A DNA stretch of 64,000 nucleotides. It comes from Tessaracoccus sp. MC1679. Lineage in GTDB: Bacteria > Actinomycetota > Actinomycetes > Propionibacteriales > Propionibacteriaceae. Of the stretch, positions 1-7,912 are shown one piece after another. The position numbers were made by a program, and so were the translations under genes. The DNA lies in assembly GCF_014164775.1 (NCBI RefSeq), contig NZ_JACJGB010000003.1:124001-188000 (forward strand), given 5' to 3'. Below the pieces are notes generated by a model. That model was not told the origin of the DNA. It searched no databases and worked only from the letters and a program-made list of their open reading frames with translations. Every line of letters begins with the position of its first letter. The stretch's first letter is position 1.

Positions 1-366
1 GTCGGCCAGAATGCCGCGGGCGGAGGTCAGCCTGAGATCGGGGTGGGCCCGGTAGTCGATGCTGATCGCGGTGCTTTGATCGTCGGGTTCCCGGATGATG
101 CGGAGAAACCGGTCCGTCAACACGATGGCCGCCGGCTCGAGCGTCAGCGACTTGTCCACCGGCACCTGGCCGACGCACACCAGGATCGCGGTCTCCCCGC
201 CGTCGAGGAAGTAAGGCAGCGTTCCCAGGAGTTCGCGGTTTATCGTCACTTCGCCCTCGGTCAGCCCGACGGCGGCCTGCTGTACCCCATGGCTTCCGGG
301 TAGCGCGGCAGCTGGCGCGTCCACGTCCACCGCCTGATCCTCGTTGCCCGGCCCCCAGTTGCCCAT
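1..366 (-). CDS. Hypothetical protein, 3' end cut by window edge
   Basis: Open from ATG at 366 to the window edge (122 codons, no stop). A GAAGGAG ribosome-binding site lies 5 nt before this ATG; an in-frame ATG at 396 has no such site, so 366 is preferred. The first 35 residues are low-complexity (Gly, Asp, Ala rich). A beta-type pattern follows, including TAILVCVGQVP and AIVLTDRFLRII. The VLTDRFL stretch loosely resembles the hydrophobic-T-D-R-hydrophobic strand of bacterial PH-like domains, but this is a weak resemblance. It is transcribed divergently from the SDR gene. Function unknown. Confidence 0.7.
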   Translation of the reverse strand, partial: MGNWGPGNEDQAVDVDAPAAALPGSHGVQQAAVGLTEGEVTINRELLGTLPYFLDGGETAILVCVGQVPVDKSLTLEPAAIVLTDRFLRIIREPDDQSTAISIDYRAHPDLRLTSARGILAD

Positions 367-429
367 GTGAACTCCTTCGCCCGCAGGTTCGCTCATGGTA
401 GCGCCGCATAAATCGGGAGGCGGGACGTT

Positions 430-455
430 GTTTGCCACTCAGAGGAAGTGGGTAC
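430..455 (+). promoter_or_regulatory. Candidate SigB/SigF-type general-stress promoter
   Basis: GTTTGC (430-435), a 14-nt spacer, then GGGTAC (450-455). This matches the known SigB/SigF pattern GTTT-N12-16-GGGTA better than the housekeeping pattern. It lies about 50 nt upstream of the SDR gene, whose Bacillus relatives include general stress proteins. Confidence 0.55.
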
Positions 456-506
456 GTCCCCTCCAGGGGCAACGCTCCGACCAGAGAGAACCACGGGAGG
501 ATGACC

Positions 507-1409
507 ATGGATCTGTACGCAGTGGACAAGTCAGCTCGAGAGCTCGCAGGGGAGAAGGGCGGGTTCCCCGCCCAGGAGCAGCAACCCCCGGGCCTGACCC
601 CACCGATGGACCCGTACCCCGATCACGGCGAGGAGTCGTGGGTGGGCCGCGACCGCCTTGCCGGCCTCAAGGCGCTCATCACCGGAGGAGACTCGGGCAT
701 CGGGCGTGCCGTGGCCATCGCCTACGCCCGTGAAGGCGCCGACGTCGCCATCAATTACCTCGCCGAGGAGCAGTCCGATGCCGACGAGACCCGGACGTGG
801 GTGGAGAAGGCGGGCCGGACCTGCGTGCTGCTGCCTGGGGACCTGACCGACGAGGCTGTCTCCCGCGGAATCGTCGACGACGCGGCCTCCGCGCTCGGCG
901 GCCTGGACATCGTCGTCAACAACGCAGGCTTCCAGTGGGCCCGCCGCGGGAACGGGCTGGCCGATGTGACCACCGACGAGATGGACCGCGTGTTCAGGAC
1001 CAACCTGTATGCCCTGTTCTGGGTGACCCAACAGGCACTCGAGTACCTGGGCAGGGGGTCCAGCATCATCAATGTGAGCTCCATCCAGGCCTACGATCCG
1101 TCGGAACCGCTGATCGACTACGCGGCCACGAAGGCTGCGATCAACAACTTCAGCGTCAACCTGGCCGCCGACCTCGGCGCGAAGGGCATCCGGGTCAACG
1201 CGGTGGCGCCCGGGCCCATCTGGACTCCGCTGCAGCCGGCCACGAAGCCGGGGGAGGGCATGCCCACGTTTGGCGGAAACACCCCGCTGGGCCGCGCGGG
1301 CCAGCCGTCGGAACTCGCCGGCGCCTTCGTGTTCCTCGCCAGCCCGGCCGAGGCGTCCTACGTCAGCGGCACCGTGATCGGGGTCACCGGCGGGCGTCCG
1401 GTCTTCTGA
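507..1409 (+). CDS. SDR family NAD(P)-dependent oxidoreductase (YghA/YdaD-like)
   Basis: 300-aa classical short-chain dehydrogenase. The nucleotide-binding motif TGGDSGIG is at about residues 59-66, NNAG at 138-141 and the catalytic YAATK with Tyr205 and Lys209. A roughly 45-residue N-terminal extension with QEQQPPG and MDPYPDHGE is typical of the YghA / YdaD (GSP39) branch, where it precedes the Rossmann fold. The start at 507 is chosen because GGGAGG (495-500) sits 6 nt upstream; the ATG at 501 abuts the site directly. Expected to be a cytosolic oxidoreductase acting on an alcohol or aldehyde; the substrate cannot be read from sequence. It converges with the macro-domain gene, 5 nt away. 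A SigB-like promoter precedes it. Confidence 0.92.
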   Translation: MDLYAVDKSARELAGEKGGFPAQEQQPPGLTPPMDPYPDHGEESWVGRDRLAGLKALITGGDSGIGRAVAIAYAREGADVAINYLAEEQSDADETRTWVEKAGRTCVLLPGDLTDEAVSRGIVDDAASALGGLDIVVNNAGFQWARRGNGLADVTTDEMDRVFRTNLYALFWVTQQALEYLGRGSSIINVSSIQAYDPSEPLIDYAATKAAINNFSVNLAADLGAKGIRVNAVAPGPIWTPLQPATKPGEGMPTFGGNTPLGRAGQPSELAGAFVFLASPAEASYVSGTVIGVTGGRPVF

Positions 1410-1414
1410 CCGCA

Positions 1415-2350
1415 TCAAGCCCCGCCCGGTGGGTGGGGGTACCGAACACCGCTTCCCCAGCCGATCTCCCAGCCTGCTGAGTCGTCGAAGTAGTCAGCGG
1501 AGGCGAGGGGCAGCCGTCCGGCCTCCTCAACGCGGCTCAGCAGCCCGGCGAACCACTCGACGTAGGCGGGATCGTCGTGCGTGGCGCTGAGCCCCGGCCA
1601 CTGGCCGAGGATGAGCTCGGCCACCTCCTCGGGGCCGGCGGCGAGGGTGACCTCCCCGCCGGCGAATCCCGTCAGGTCGCCGGTGGTGTAGCGGAGCACC
1701 TCGCGTGGCGGGCGATCCGCACCGGGATCCGTCGCGGTGAGGGTGGCCCGCCAATGCATGCCCGAGGGGCTGATGCTCGGCCAGACCCGGATGCGGTGGT
1801 AGCCGCGCTCGTGCAGCGCGCGCACCCCCCGGAGGATGCGCAGCGGCGTCCCCGCCGCGAGCGCCTGCCGGACCTCCTCCAGCGTGCTCTGGGCGGGCGT
1901 CACGATCCTCACCTCGTCGACCCGGGTCGACGCCGACGCGATGCTCTCGACGGCCGCGGCCACGGCGTCGCTCAGCGGCCAGCCGTACACGCCGGCGCTG
2001 ATCAGCGGGAACGCCACGCTGCGGGCCCCGAGCTCGTCGGCGACCTGCAGCGCGCGGCGATAGCAGGATTCCAGCAGGGCGCGGTCGCGTTGCCCGGCGG
2101 CATAGTTGGGGCCGACGGTGTGGATCACCCAGCGGGCCGGCAGGTCGCCGCCTGTGGTCCATCCCGCGTCTCCTGTGGCGAGCCCGGTCGGGAACCGGGC
2201 GATGCAGTCGCGGAGGATCGCGGGGCCGCCGGCTCGATGGATGGCGCCGTCGACGCCCCCGCCTCCGCGCATCCGGTTGTTGGCGGCGTTGACGATCGCG
2301 TCCACGCTCTGTTCGGTGATGTCGCCCTGCACGACAGTGATCGCGGTCAT
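1415..2350 (-). CDS. Macro domain protein fused to an uncharacterised C-terminal domain
   Basis: 311 aa. Residues 1-170 are a macro domain of the O-acetyl-ADP-ribose deacetylase type (YmdB-like): VVQGDITEQSVDAIVNAAN, then GGGGVDGAIHRAGG, then the ISAGVYGWP loop. Members bind ADP-ribose and remove it from acetyl groups or proteins. Family proteins often end near residue 175; here about 140 more residues follow. They begin near LRGVRALHERGYHRIRVW and contain SPSGMHWRATL, which from memory resembles a free-standing family of unknown function with a GYxRIR and SPSGxxWR pattern. Single gene between convergent SDR and divergent ABC operon. The macro call is firm; the role of the tail is unknown. 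Confidence 0.9.
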   Translation of the reverse strand: MTAITVVQGDITEQSVDAIVNAANNRMRGGGGVDGAIHRAGGPAILRDCIARFPTGLATGDAGWTTGGDLPARWVIHTVGPNYAAGQRDRALLESCYRRALQVADELGARSVAFPLISAGVYGWPLSDAVAAAVESIASASTRVDEVRIVTPAQSTLEEVRQALAAGTPLRILRGVRALHERGYHRIRVWPSISPSGMHWRATLTATDPGADRPPREVLRYTTGDLTGFAGGEVTLAAGPEEVAELILGQWPGLSATHDDPAYVEWFAGLLSRVEEAGRLPLASADYFDDSAGWEIGWGSGVRYPHPPGGA

Positions 2351-2433
2351 GATCCCAGTGTGGCCCGAAGCTCACTCCGTCAACCGTGGATGGCTACGAT
2401 TGGAGGTGGTTTCCACCGCTCATCGGAGCAGAG

Positions 2434-3333
2434 ATGTACGTCATCGAGACGCAGAAGCTGACCAAATCCTACGGCAGCGCCCGCGGCATCGTCGATGTCG
2501 ACATGTCGGTGCTGGACGGCGAGATCTACGGCTTCATCGGACCCAACGGGGCCGGCAAGTCCACCACCATCAGAACGTTGCTCGGCCTGATCCACCCCAC
2601 CAGCGGCTCCGCGACCGTGTTCGGCAAGGACATCACCCAGTTCGGGCCCGAGATCCGGCAGGAGGTCGGATACCTGCCCTCTGAAGTCTTCTACTACGAC
2701 GACATGCGGGTGATCGACCTCCTGAAGTACTCGGCGAGCTTCTACGCCAAGGACCGGAAGGTCACCGAGGCGAGGATCCGGGAGCTCGCCGAGATGTTCG
2801 ACCTGGACCTCAAGAAGAAGATCGACGACCTGTCCTACGGCAACAAGAAGAAGGTCGGGATCATCCAGGGGTTGGCCCACGAGCCGAAGCTGATCATCCT
2901 CGACGAGCCCACCGGCGGCCTGGATCCGCTCATCCAGCAGCAGTTCTTCCACCGGCTGAGGGAGGAGAACCAGAGGGGCGCCACCATCCTGTTCTCCTCG
3001 CACATCCTGGGGGAGGTGCAGCGGCTCTGTGACCGGGTGGCCATCATCAAGGAGGGCTCGATCATCAAGGTCGAGGAGATCAGGACGCTGCTCGAGAACC
3101 AGACCAAGCGCTTCACGGTGGAGCTGGCGGAGCCGCCGGACCCGTCGCGCTTCGGGATCGAGGGCGTGAGCGACCTCGTGGTGGCCAACCACACGGCGAG
3201 CTTCCTGTACCGCGGCCGCATCAACGAGGTGACGAGGATGCTCGCCGAGCAGGACCTCGTCGACCTCCTCGTCGAGGAACCGGACCTGGAGGAGATCTTC
3301 CTGCACTACTACCAGAGGGGGGACGAGCGGTGA
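2434..3333 (+). CDS. ABC transporter ATP-binding protein (ABC-2 exporter type)
   Basis: 299 aa. Walker A GPNGAGKST is at residues 36-44, signature LSYGNKKK, Walker B LIILDEPTGGLD and H-loop SSH. The signature has Tyr where LSGGQ has its second Gly-side residue, a common variant in ABC-2 (NatA-like) ATPases. The start at 2434 has GGAG 5 nt upstream; an upstream in-frame ATG at 2386 lacks one. Its stop overlaps the next gene's GTG start (GTGA), so ATPase and permeases should be translated together. Powers export by the two following membrane proteins; cargo unknown. Confidence 0.93.
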   Translation: MYVIETQKLTKSYGSARGIVDVDMSVLDGEIYGFIGPNGAGKSTTIRTLLGLIHPTSGSATVFGKDITQFGPEIRQEVGYLPSEVFYYDDMRVIDLLKYSASFYAKDRKVTEARIRELAEMFDLDLKKKIDDLSYGNKKKVGIIQGLAHEPKLIILDEPTGGLDPLIQQQFFHRLREENQRGATILFSSHILGEVQRLCDRVAIIKEGSIIKVEEIRTLLENQTKRFTVELAEPPDPSRFGIEGVSDLVVANHTASFLYRGRINEVTRMLAEQDLVDLLVEEPDLEEIFLHYYQRGDER

Positions 3334-4130
3334 ACGTCTTCCTCCGAGAGCTCAGGGCCTACCGGGGGTCGACGATCACCTGGGTCATCTCCCTCTCCTC
3401 GATCCTGGTCGTGTTCATGGCCCTCTATCCCGCCTTCACCGCGGATGTCGCGGTGACCCGGCAGGTGTTCGAGCAGTTCCCCGCGGTGGTGATGGACGCC
3501 TTGAACATCTCGCTTGCGAGCTTCTTCACCATCTTCGGCTTCTTCGGATACCTGCTCAGCTTCGCGATCCTCGCCGGATCCATCCAGGCGATGAACCTCG
3601 GCACCGGGATCATCTCCAAGGAGACCTCGGGAAAGACGGCGGACTTCCTGTTGACCAAGCCCGTCACCAGGTCCCGCGTGGTCACCGCCAAGCTCGGCGC
3701 GGCTCTGGCGCTGCTCATCCTCACCAATCTCGTCTTCGCAACCGTCGCCTACGCGGTGGCGCGTGTCATGTCCGAGGAGGCCTTCTCGGCCCGGACCTTC
3801 CTCGTGATGGCGTCCACGCTCTTCCTGGTGCAACTGTTCTTCCTGGCGCTCGGGGCGCTGTTCGCCGTCACGATCCCCAGGATCAAGTCGGTTGTCGCGG
3901 TGTCCCTGCCGACGGTCTTCGCGTTCTACATCGTCGGCGTGGTGGGCGACGTCGTGGCCAACGACGAAGCCTGGTTCCTGACGCCGTTCAAGTACTTCGA
4001 GACCGAGCACATCATCGCCAACTCGAGTCTGGCGACCGCACCGCTGATCGTGCTGTCCGTCTTCGTGGTCGTCACGATCGGCCTGAGCTATCTGATCTAC
4101 GTGCGCAAAGACGTGCGGGCGTCGGCGTAG
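3330..4130 (+). CDS. ABC-2 type permease, first of a paralogous pair
   Basis: 266 aa with about six hydrophobic segments. The GTG start at 3330 overlaps the ATPase stop. It begins MNVFLREL, like the next gene, and both share DFLLTKPVTRSR / EFLFAKPITRGR and LTPFKYF motifs at matching places. This suggests an old tandem duplication producing a heterodimeric membrane pore. The loop with KPxTRxR is typical of ABC-2 permeases that pair with NatA-like ATPases. Confidence 0.9.
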   Translation: MNVFLRELRAYRGSTITWVISLSSILVVFMALYPAFTADVAVTRQVFEQFPAVVMDALNISLASFFTIFGFFGYLLSFAILAGSIQAMNLGTGIISKETSGKTADFLLTKPVTRSRVVTAKLGAALALLILTNLVFATVAYAVARVMSEEAFSARTFLVMASTLFLVQLFFLALGALFAVTIPRIKSVVAVSLPTVFAFYIVGVVGDVVANDEAWFLTPFKYFETEHIIANSSLATAPLIVLSVFVVVTIGLSYLIYVRKDVRASA

Positions 4131-4139
4131 GAGAAAAGG

Positions 4140-4937
4140 ATGAACGTCTTTCTGCGTGAGTTGAAGGTGCACCGCCTGGGGCTGCTCTTCTGGTCGCTGG
4201 GGATGGTGGCCCTCGTCGGCGCCGGCATGGCGAAGTTCGCCGGCTACGAGGAGGCGGGAGAGTCCGTCGAGGCCTTGATGGCCACTCTGCCGAGGGCGGT
4301 CCTGGTGGTGTTCGGGATGACCGGCTTCGACCTGTCGACGGCGAGCGGGTTCTACGGTGTGCTGTTCCTGTACGTGGCCGTGATGGGGGCCGTACACGCC
4401 GTCCTCCTCGGCTCCACCCTCATCTCGAAGGAGGAGCGGGACAGGACCTCCGAGTTCCTGTTCGCCAAGCCCATCACCCGTGGCCGTGCGCTGACCGGCA
4501 AGCTGCTCGCCGGCCTGGTCAATGTCCTTGTCCTCAACCTCGTGACCACCGCCTCGTCGCTCTACTTCGTCGGCTTCTTCGGCGACGGGCGGTCCTCCAG
4601 CGATGAGGTGGCCGTCCTGATGGTGGGGCTGCTGTTCCTGCAGCTCATCTTCCTGGCGGTGGGCGCCCTCGTGGCGGGTGCATCGAGGCGCCCGAAGCTG
4701 GCCGCCTCAAGGTCTACCTCGGTGATGTTCCTGACCTTCCTCGTCTACTACCTGGTCAACCTCAACGAGGACCTCGCCTTCCTGAGGTTCCTGACGCCGT
4801 TCAAGTACTTCGACGCGGCCACGCTGATGGCTGACGGCGCCCTGGACCCGGTGTTCGTGGCACTGTCTGTCGGCATCATCGCGCTTGCCGTCGCCGGGAC
4901 CTATCGCCTCTTCGCGGACCGCGACCTGGCCGTGTGA
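4140..4937 (+). CDS. ABC-2 type permease, second of a paralogous pair
   Basis: 265 aa with about six membrane segments. It starts MNVFLREL after GGAG in the 9-nt gap. Motifs KPITRGRALTGK and LTPFKYFDA align with the preceding permease, although the extracytoplasmic loop after the first helix (about residues 35-65) differs. It closes the three-gene operon and is followed after 17 nt by a strong hairpin. Likely partner of the 3330-4130 permease; the substrate is not identifiable. Confidence 0.9.
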   Translation: MNVFLRELKVHRLGLLFWSLGMVALVGAGMAKFAGYEEAGESVEALMATLPRAVLVVFGMTGFDLSTASGFYGVLFLYVAVMGAVHAVLLGSTLISKEERDRTSEFLFAKPITRGRALTGKLLAGLVNVLVLNLVTTASSLYFVGFFGDGRSSSDEVAVLMVGLLFLQLIFLAVGALVAGASRRPKLAASRSTSVMFLTFLVYYLVNLNEDLAFLRFLTPFKYFDAATLMADGALDPVFVALSVGIIALAVAGTYRLFADRDLAV

Positions 4938-4954
4938 GCGCCGATGGCGCAGAA

Positions 4955-4983
4955 AACCCGCCCCGAGATGCTCGGGGCGGGTT
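4955..4983. terminator. Bidirectional intrinsic terminator hairpin
   Basis: Thirteen-bp perfect stem AACCCGCCCCGAG / CTCGGGGCGGGTT with a 3-nt loop, extended by flanking CAG/CTG. It sits between the ABC operon (+) and tRNA-His (-) and could serve both. Confidence 0.8.
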
Positions 4984-4988
4984 CTGCG

Positions 4989-5064
4989 TGGGGTGAGTAA
5001 CGGGACTTGAACCCGCGGCCCCCTGGACCACAACCAGGTGCTCTACCAGCTGAGCTATACCCAC
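4989..5064 (-). tRNA. tRNA-His (GTG)
   Basis: Full cloverleaf on the minus strand. The acceptor GTGGGTA/TACTCAC has seven pairs including one G-U. D arm GCTC/GAGC, anticodon stem CCTGG/CCAGG around TTGTGGT (anticodon GTG), and T arm GCGGG/CCCGT around TTCAAGT (four pairs plus a terminal G-U). The discriminator is C and CCA is encoded at 4989-4991. The base before position 1 is G (from 5065), as expected for the extra G-1 of tRNA-His. Confidence 0.97.
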
Positions 5065-5118
5065 CATGTTGCCGTCAAGCCCACAGGGGCGCGACGACTG
5101 AGAAACAATAGCGCACCC

Positions 5119-5754
5119 CTAGTGGCCCTGCGAAATTGCCTCTCCTGCGGCCCCGGTGAGGGTCCCGCGATGGCGCTCCGCGATGGCGCGCAGCTCCGTC
5201 GGCGACGGACCTGGCGGCGGCACGAAGACCGCCTCGCGGTAGTAGCGCAGCTCCTCGATGGATTCCTGGATGTCCGCCAGAGCCCGGTGGTTGCCGGCCT
5301 TCTTCGGCGCGCCGTAGTGCACCCGCGGGTACCACCGCTTCGACAGCTCCTTGATGGTGGACACGTCCACGTTGCGGTAGTGCACCCACTGCTCCAGCTC
5401 CGGCATGTCGCGGGCGAGGAACGCGCGGTCCGTCCCGATGGTGTTGCCCGCCAGCGGAGCCTTGCGGGCGACCGGCACGTGGGTCCGGACGTAGTCCATC
5501 ACCTGCTCGGTGGCCTCGGCCATGGTCACGCCCAGGGGCAGCTGATCGAGGAGGCCGGACTTGGTGTGCATGGCGCGGACGAAGTCCCCCATCTGCGCCA
5601 GGGCCGCGTTGCTGGGCTTGATGAGGATGTCCACACCCTCGCCCAGCACGTTGAGGTCGCCGTCGGTGACGAGCACGGCCACCTCGATCATCGCGTCCTC
5701 GACGACGTCCAAGCCGGTCATCTCGCAGTCGACCCACACCAGTTTCTCGCTCAT
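5119..5754 (-). CDS. orn: Oligoribonuclease
   Basis: 211 aa, DEDDh exonuclease that degrades 2-5 nt RNA to mononucleotides in the cytosol. Exo I motif WVDCEMTGLD carries Asp9 and Glu11; later motifs include GTDRAFLARDMPELEQ and NHRALADIQES, which supplies the catalytic His and Asp. The length is usual for Orn. The start at ATG 5754 is supported by a TAGATT box 8 nt upstream, implying a leaderless mRNA; an in-frame TTG at 5763 is less likely. It lies between tRNA-His and tRNA-Arg, transcribed away from the latter. Confidence 0.96.
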   Translation of the reverse strand: MSEKLVWVDCEMTGLDVVEDAMIEVAVLVTDGDLNVLGEGVDILIKPSNAALAQMGDFVRAMHTKSGLLDQLPLGVTMAEATEQVMDYVRTHVPVARKAPLAGNTIGTDRAFLARDMPELEQWVHYRNVDVSTIKELSKRWYPRVHYGAPKKAGNHRALADIQESIEELRYYREAVFVPPPGPSPTELRAIAERHRGTLTGAAGEAISQGH

Positions 5755-5762
5755 GGGAGCCA

Positions 5763-5768
5763 AATCTA
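5763..5768 (-). promoter_or_regulatory. -10 box for orn
   Basis: TAGATT on the minus strand, ending 8 nt before the orn ATG; predicted transcription start at or very near the start codon. Confidence 0.55.
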
Positions 5769-5804
5769 GGCCCTCGGGCCAAGCCCGTTACACTCAGGTG
5801 ACCA

Positions 5805-5877
5805 GCCCCTGTAGCTCAGCGGATAGAGCATCTGACTTCTAATCAGCCGGTCGCAGGTTCGAGTCCTGCCTGGGGCG
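5805..5877 (+). tRNA. tRNA-Arg (TCT), with two stem mismatches
   Basis: 73-nt cloverleaf. Acceptor GCCCCTG/CTGGGGC, D arm GCTC/GAGC, anticodon loop CTTCTAA (anticodon TCT, reads AGA), and T arm GCAGG/CCTGC around TTCGAGT. CCA is not encoded; CCG follows. Positions 6 and 67 are both T, giving a U-U mismatch in the acceptor stem, and positions 27 and 43 form a T-C mismatch. All other pairs are sound. The 3' half is overlapped on the other strand by the end of the phosphoesterase gene. Confidence 0.92.
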
Positions 5878-6475
5878 CCGTCGTTGGCAGAGACCAATTG
5901 GCCAACTCGATGAAGTCGAACCACCCCAGCTCCGGGCGCACTGTCACGGACAGCAGGTGCGCCGTCGCCACCCGCATCCGACCCACCGGCGCAGCGCCCG
6001 TCAGCCTGCCCCGCACCTCGTCGTCGGAGACCTCCCCTGTGGCATAGGCCAGCGTCACGTGCGGCGCGTACGGGCGGTCGGGCATCGTGCCCCCGAACGT
6101 GGCCAGGGCGGCGCGGCGCACCGCGTCGACCAGCGACTCCCACCCGGACGTGGACCCCGCGACACACTCGACGGCGACGTCGTGCACCTCCGGCGCCCCC
6201 ACCTCCAGATCGAATGCCGGGACGCCGGCCAGCTCGACGGTGAGGGCGTCGCCGAGGCGCGTCAGCTCGGCCATCGACAGATCGTCGAACTGGGCCAACC
6301 GGTTGACGGTGAAGTGCAGCCACGCGCGCGGCATCACGGGGAGGTTCGGCACCCCGGCCAGCCGGGACTGCAGGTCCTCCAGGCGGTCCGCGGCCTCGTC
6401 GTCGGGCAACACGTAGACGTGGAGTGAGCCATCGGGCTGGTCCCAGGGCGTCATGGAGGCGAAGAAGCTCTGCAT
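5843..6475 (-). CDS. 2'-5' RNA ligase family (2H phosphoesterase)
   Basis: 210 aa. Two HxT/HxV catalytic motifs typical of the 2H fold are visible: LHFTV at about residue 54 and PHVTL at about residue 142. Members include ThpR/LigT, which hydrolyse or ligate 2',5' or cyclic phosphates in RNA; the substrate here is unknown. The start is uncertain between ATG 6475 and GTG 6481; no clear ribosome-binding site precedes either. The last 11-12 codons run antisense through tRNA-Arg, so the natural C-terminus (after NWSLPTT) is tailed by tRNA-derived residues unless the stop has shifted. Confidence 0.85.
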   Translation of the reverse strand: MQSFFASMTPWDQPDGSLHVYVLPDDEAADRLEDLQSRLAGVPNLPVMPRAWLHFTVNRLAQFDDLSMAELTRLGDALTVELAGVPAFDLEVGAPEVHDVAVECVAGSTSGWESLVDAVRRAALATFGGTMPDRPYAPHVTLAYATGEVSDDEVRGRLTGAAPVGRMRVATAHLLSVTVRPELGWFDFIELANWSLPTTAPQAGLEPATG

Positions 6476-6520
6476 GGCCACACCGTAACGGCATCTCGCC
6501 GGTCCCGGAGGCGCGGCGGG

Positions 6521-6526
6521 TAGGCT
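6521..6526 (+). promoter_or_regulatory. -10 box for the PrsW-family gene
   Basis: TAGGCT, 9 nt before the ATG at 6536; no ribosome-binding site follows it, as expected for a leaderless start. Confidence 0.5.
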
Positions 6527-6535
6527 GTCGCCATC

Positions 6536-7912
6536 ATGACTACCGCGGAGATCGCCACCAGGCAGCGACGCCTCAACGGGCTGCCCGTGCCGGATGCCCG
6601 CCCGTGGTACCGGCGCATGCTCGCCAATCCGCTGTTCTGGATGACGCTCGTCCTCCTCCCGGCCTACGCGTACTTCGTCTACGCCCAGTACTGGATTCTG
6701 GCTCCGCCGCAGACGTTCGAGGACGGCACCCAGACCCTCGGCATCACCACGGAGGCGTTCCGCAAGGCCGCCTTCTGGGCGATGTGGACGGCGCTGGCCT
6801 ACTCGGCGCTGTTCATCTGGCTGGACCGCTTCCGGGCATCATCGCCGGTTGCCTGGCTGCTGACGTTCCTGTGGGGAGCCTGCGCCTCCACCTGGGTGTC
6901 CATCCACGTCAACTCGTGGGCCGCGGAGATGATGGCCACCACAGAAGCCAACTCGGACACCGGATCACGCGCGGCGGTGTTCTCGGCGCCGTTCATCGAG
7001 GAGCTGTCCAAGGCCACGATCCTCGTGGTGCTGGTGATCTTCATGCGGCGGCGGCTGGTGTCGCGGCTGAGCATGGTGGCGCTGGCGGGCCTGTCCGCGG
7101 CGGGCTTCGCCTTCACGGAGAACATCATCTACTACGCCCGCGTGTGGATGCAGGCCACCAACGACATCACCATCGCCAACCCGGACGAGACCATGATGGA
7201 GTTGGTCATGCTGCGCGGGGTCTACACCTCGTTCGGGCATCCGCTGTTCACCCTGATGACGGCCTCGGGCCTGGTCATCGGGCTGGGCGCGCGCAGCAGG
7301 ATCGTGCGCGTCCTGGCCCCGGTGGGCGGCTTCCTGCTCGCCTGCGCCGGCCACATGTTGTTCAACGGCCTCGCCTCCACCAATCCCATGGACCAGCTGC
7401 AGCGGGCCTGGTACCTCGCCCTCGCGCTCGTCGGTGTGATCATCATCTCCCTGATCGTCAGCGTCGTCGGAAACGGCCAGCTGATCCGGGCCCGGCTCAC
7501 CGACTATCAGCGCGCCGGATGGCTCACCGAGCAGGATGTCGCGGTGTTCGGCGGCCCCCTCAAGCGGCTCAAGCTGCTCTGGTTCGCCCTCTTCAGAGGG
7601 CCCCGCACCTGGTGGCACACGGCCACCCTGGTGCGGCGCGTCACCGAGCTGGCCTACCTCCGCAACTCCATGACGCGCGGCGTCGTCGACGAGGCGGGGG
7701 ACCTGCACGCCCGAGACCTCGTCCACGAGATCGACGCCCTCCGCGGCAAGGCCCTCACCGACACCACCGGCCTGCGCCTGATCGAGCGCCGCCGCACCCG
7801 GTCCCTGCCGCCCCCACCGCCCGACGGCGCCACCCCTGGCCCGCTGACCAGCAGCTATCCGCCACCCCAGGCGCCCGGCCCCGCCGGCGTGGGCGGGAAC
7901 TGGCCCCGATGA
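6536..7912 (+). CDS. PrsW family intramembrane metalloprotease
   Basis: 458 aa. An N-terminal cytosolic stretch of about 30 residues is followed by eight or so membrane segments and a 130-residue Pro-rich cytosolic tail. The PrsW motifs appear in order: PFIEELSK (paired Glu), FTENIIYY, SFGHPLFT and GHMLFNGL, giving the expected Glu and His metal ligands. In Bacillus PrsW cleaves the anti-sigma factor RsiW; the target here is unknown. Its stop overlaps the ATG of the first GTPase (ATGA), making a three-gene unit PrsW-GTPase-GTPase. Confidence 0.9.
   Translation: MTTAEIATRQRRLNGLPVPDARPWYRRMLANPLFWMTLVLLPAYAYFVYAQYWILAPPQTFEDGTQTLGITTEAFRKAAFWAMWTALAYSALFIWLDRFRASSPVAWLLTFLWGACASTWVSIHVNSWAAEMMATTEANSDTGSRAAVFSAPFIEELSKATILVVLVIFMRRRLVSRLSMVALAGLSAAGFAFTENIIYYARVWMQATNDITIANPDETMMELVMLRGVYTSFGHPLFTLMTASGLVIGLGARSRIVRVLAPVGGFLLACAGHMLFNGLASTNPMDQLQRAWYLALALVGVIIISLIVSVVGNGQLIRARLTDYQRAGWLTEQDVAVFGGPLKRLKLLWFALFRGPRTWWHTATLVRRVTELAYLRNSMTRGVVDEAGDLHARDLVHEIDALRGKALTDTTGLRLIERRRTRSLPPPPPDGATPGPLTSSYPPPQAPGPAGVGGNWPR

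Noticed and set aside
4876-5067. Minus-strand open frame with MVGIAQLVEHLVVVQG
   Set aside because: It is the antisense reading of tRNA-His and the terminator region, a well-known false gene type.
5763-5763. TTG as the orn start
   Set aside because: It lies 3 codons before a better ATG that is positioned for a leaderless start, and family members start at MSEKLVW.
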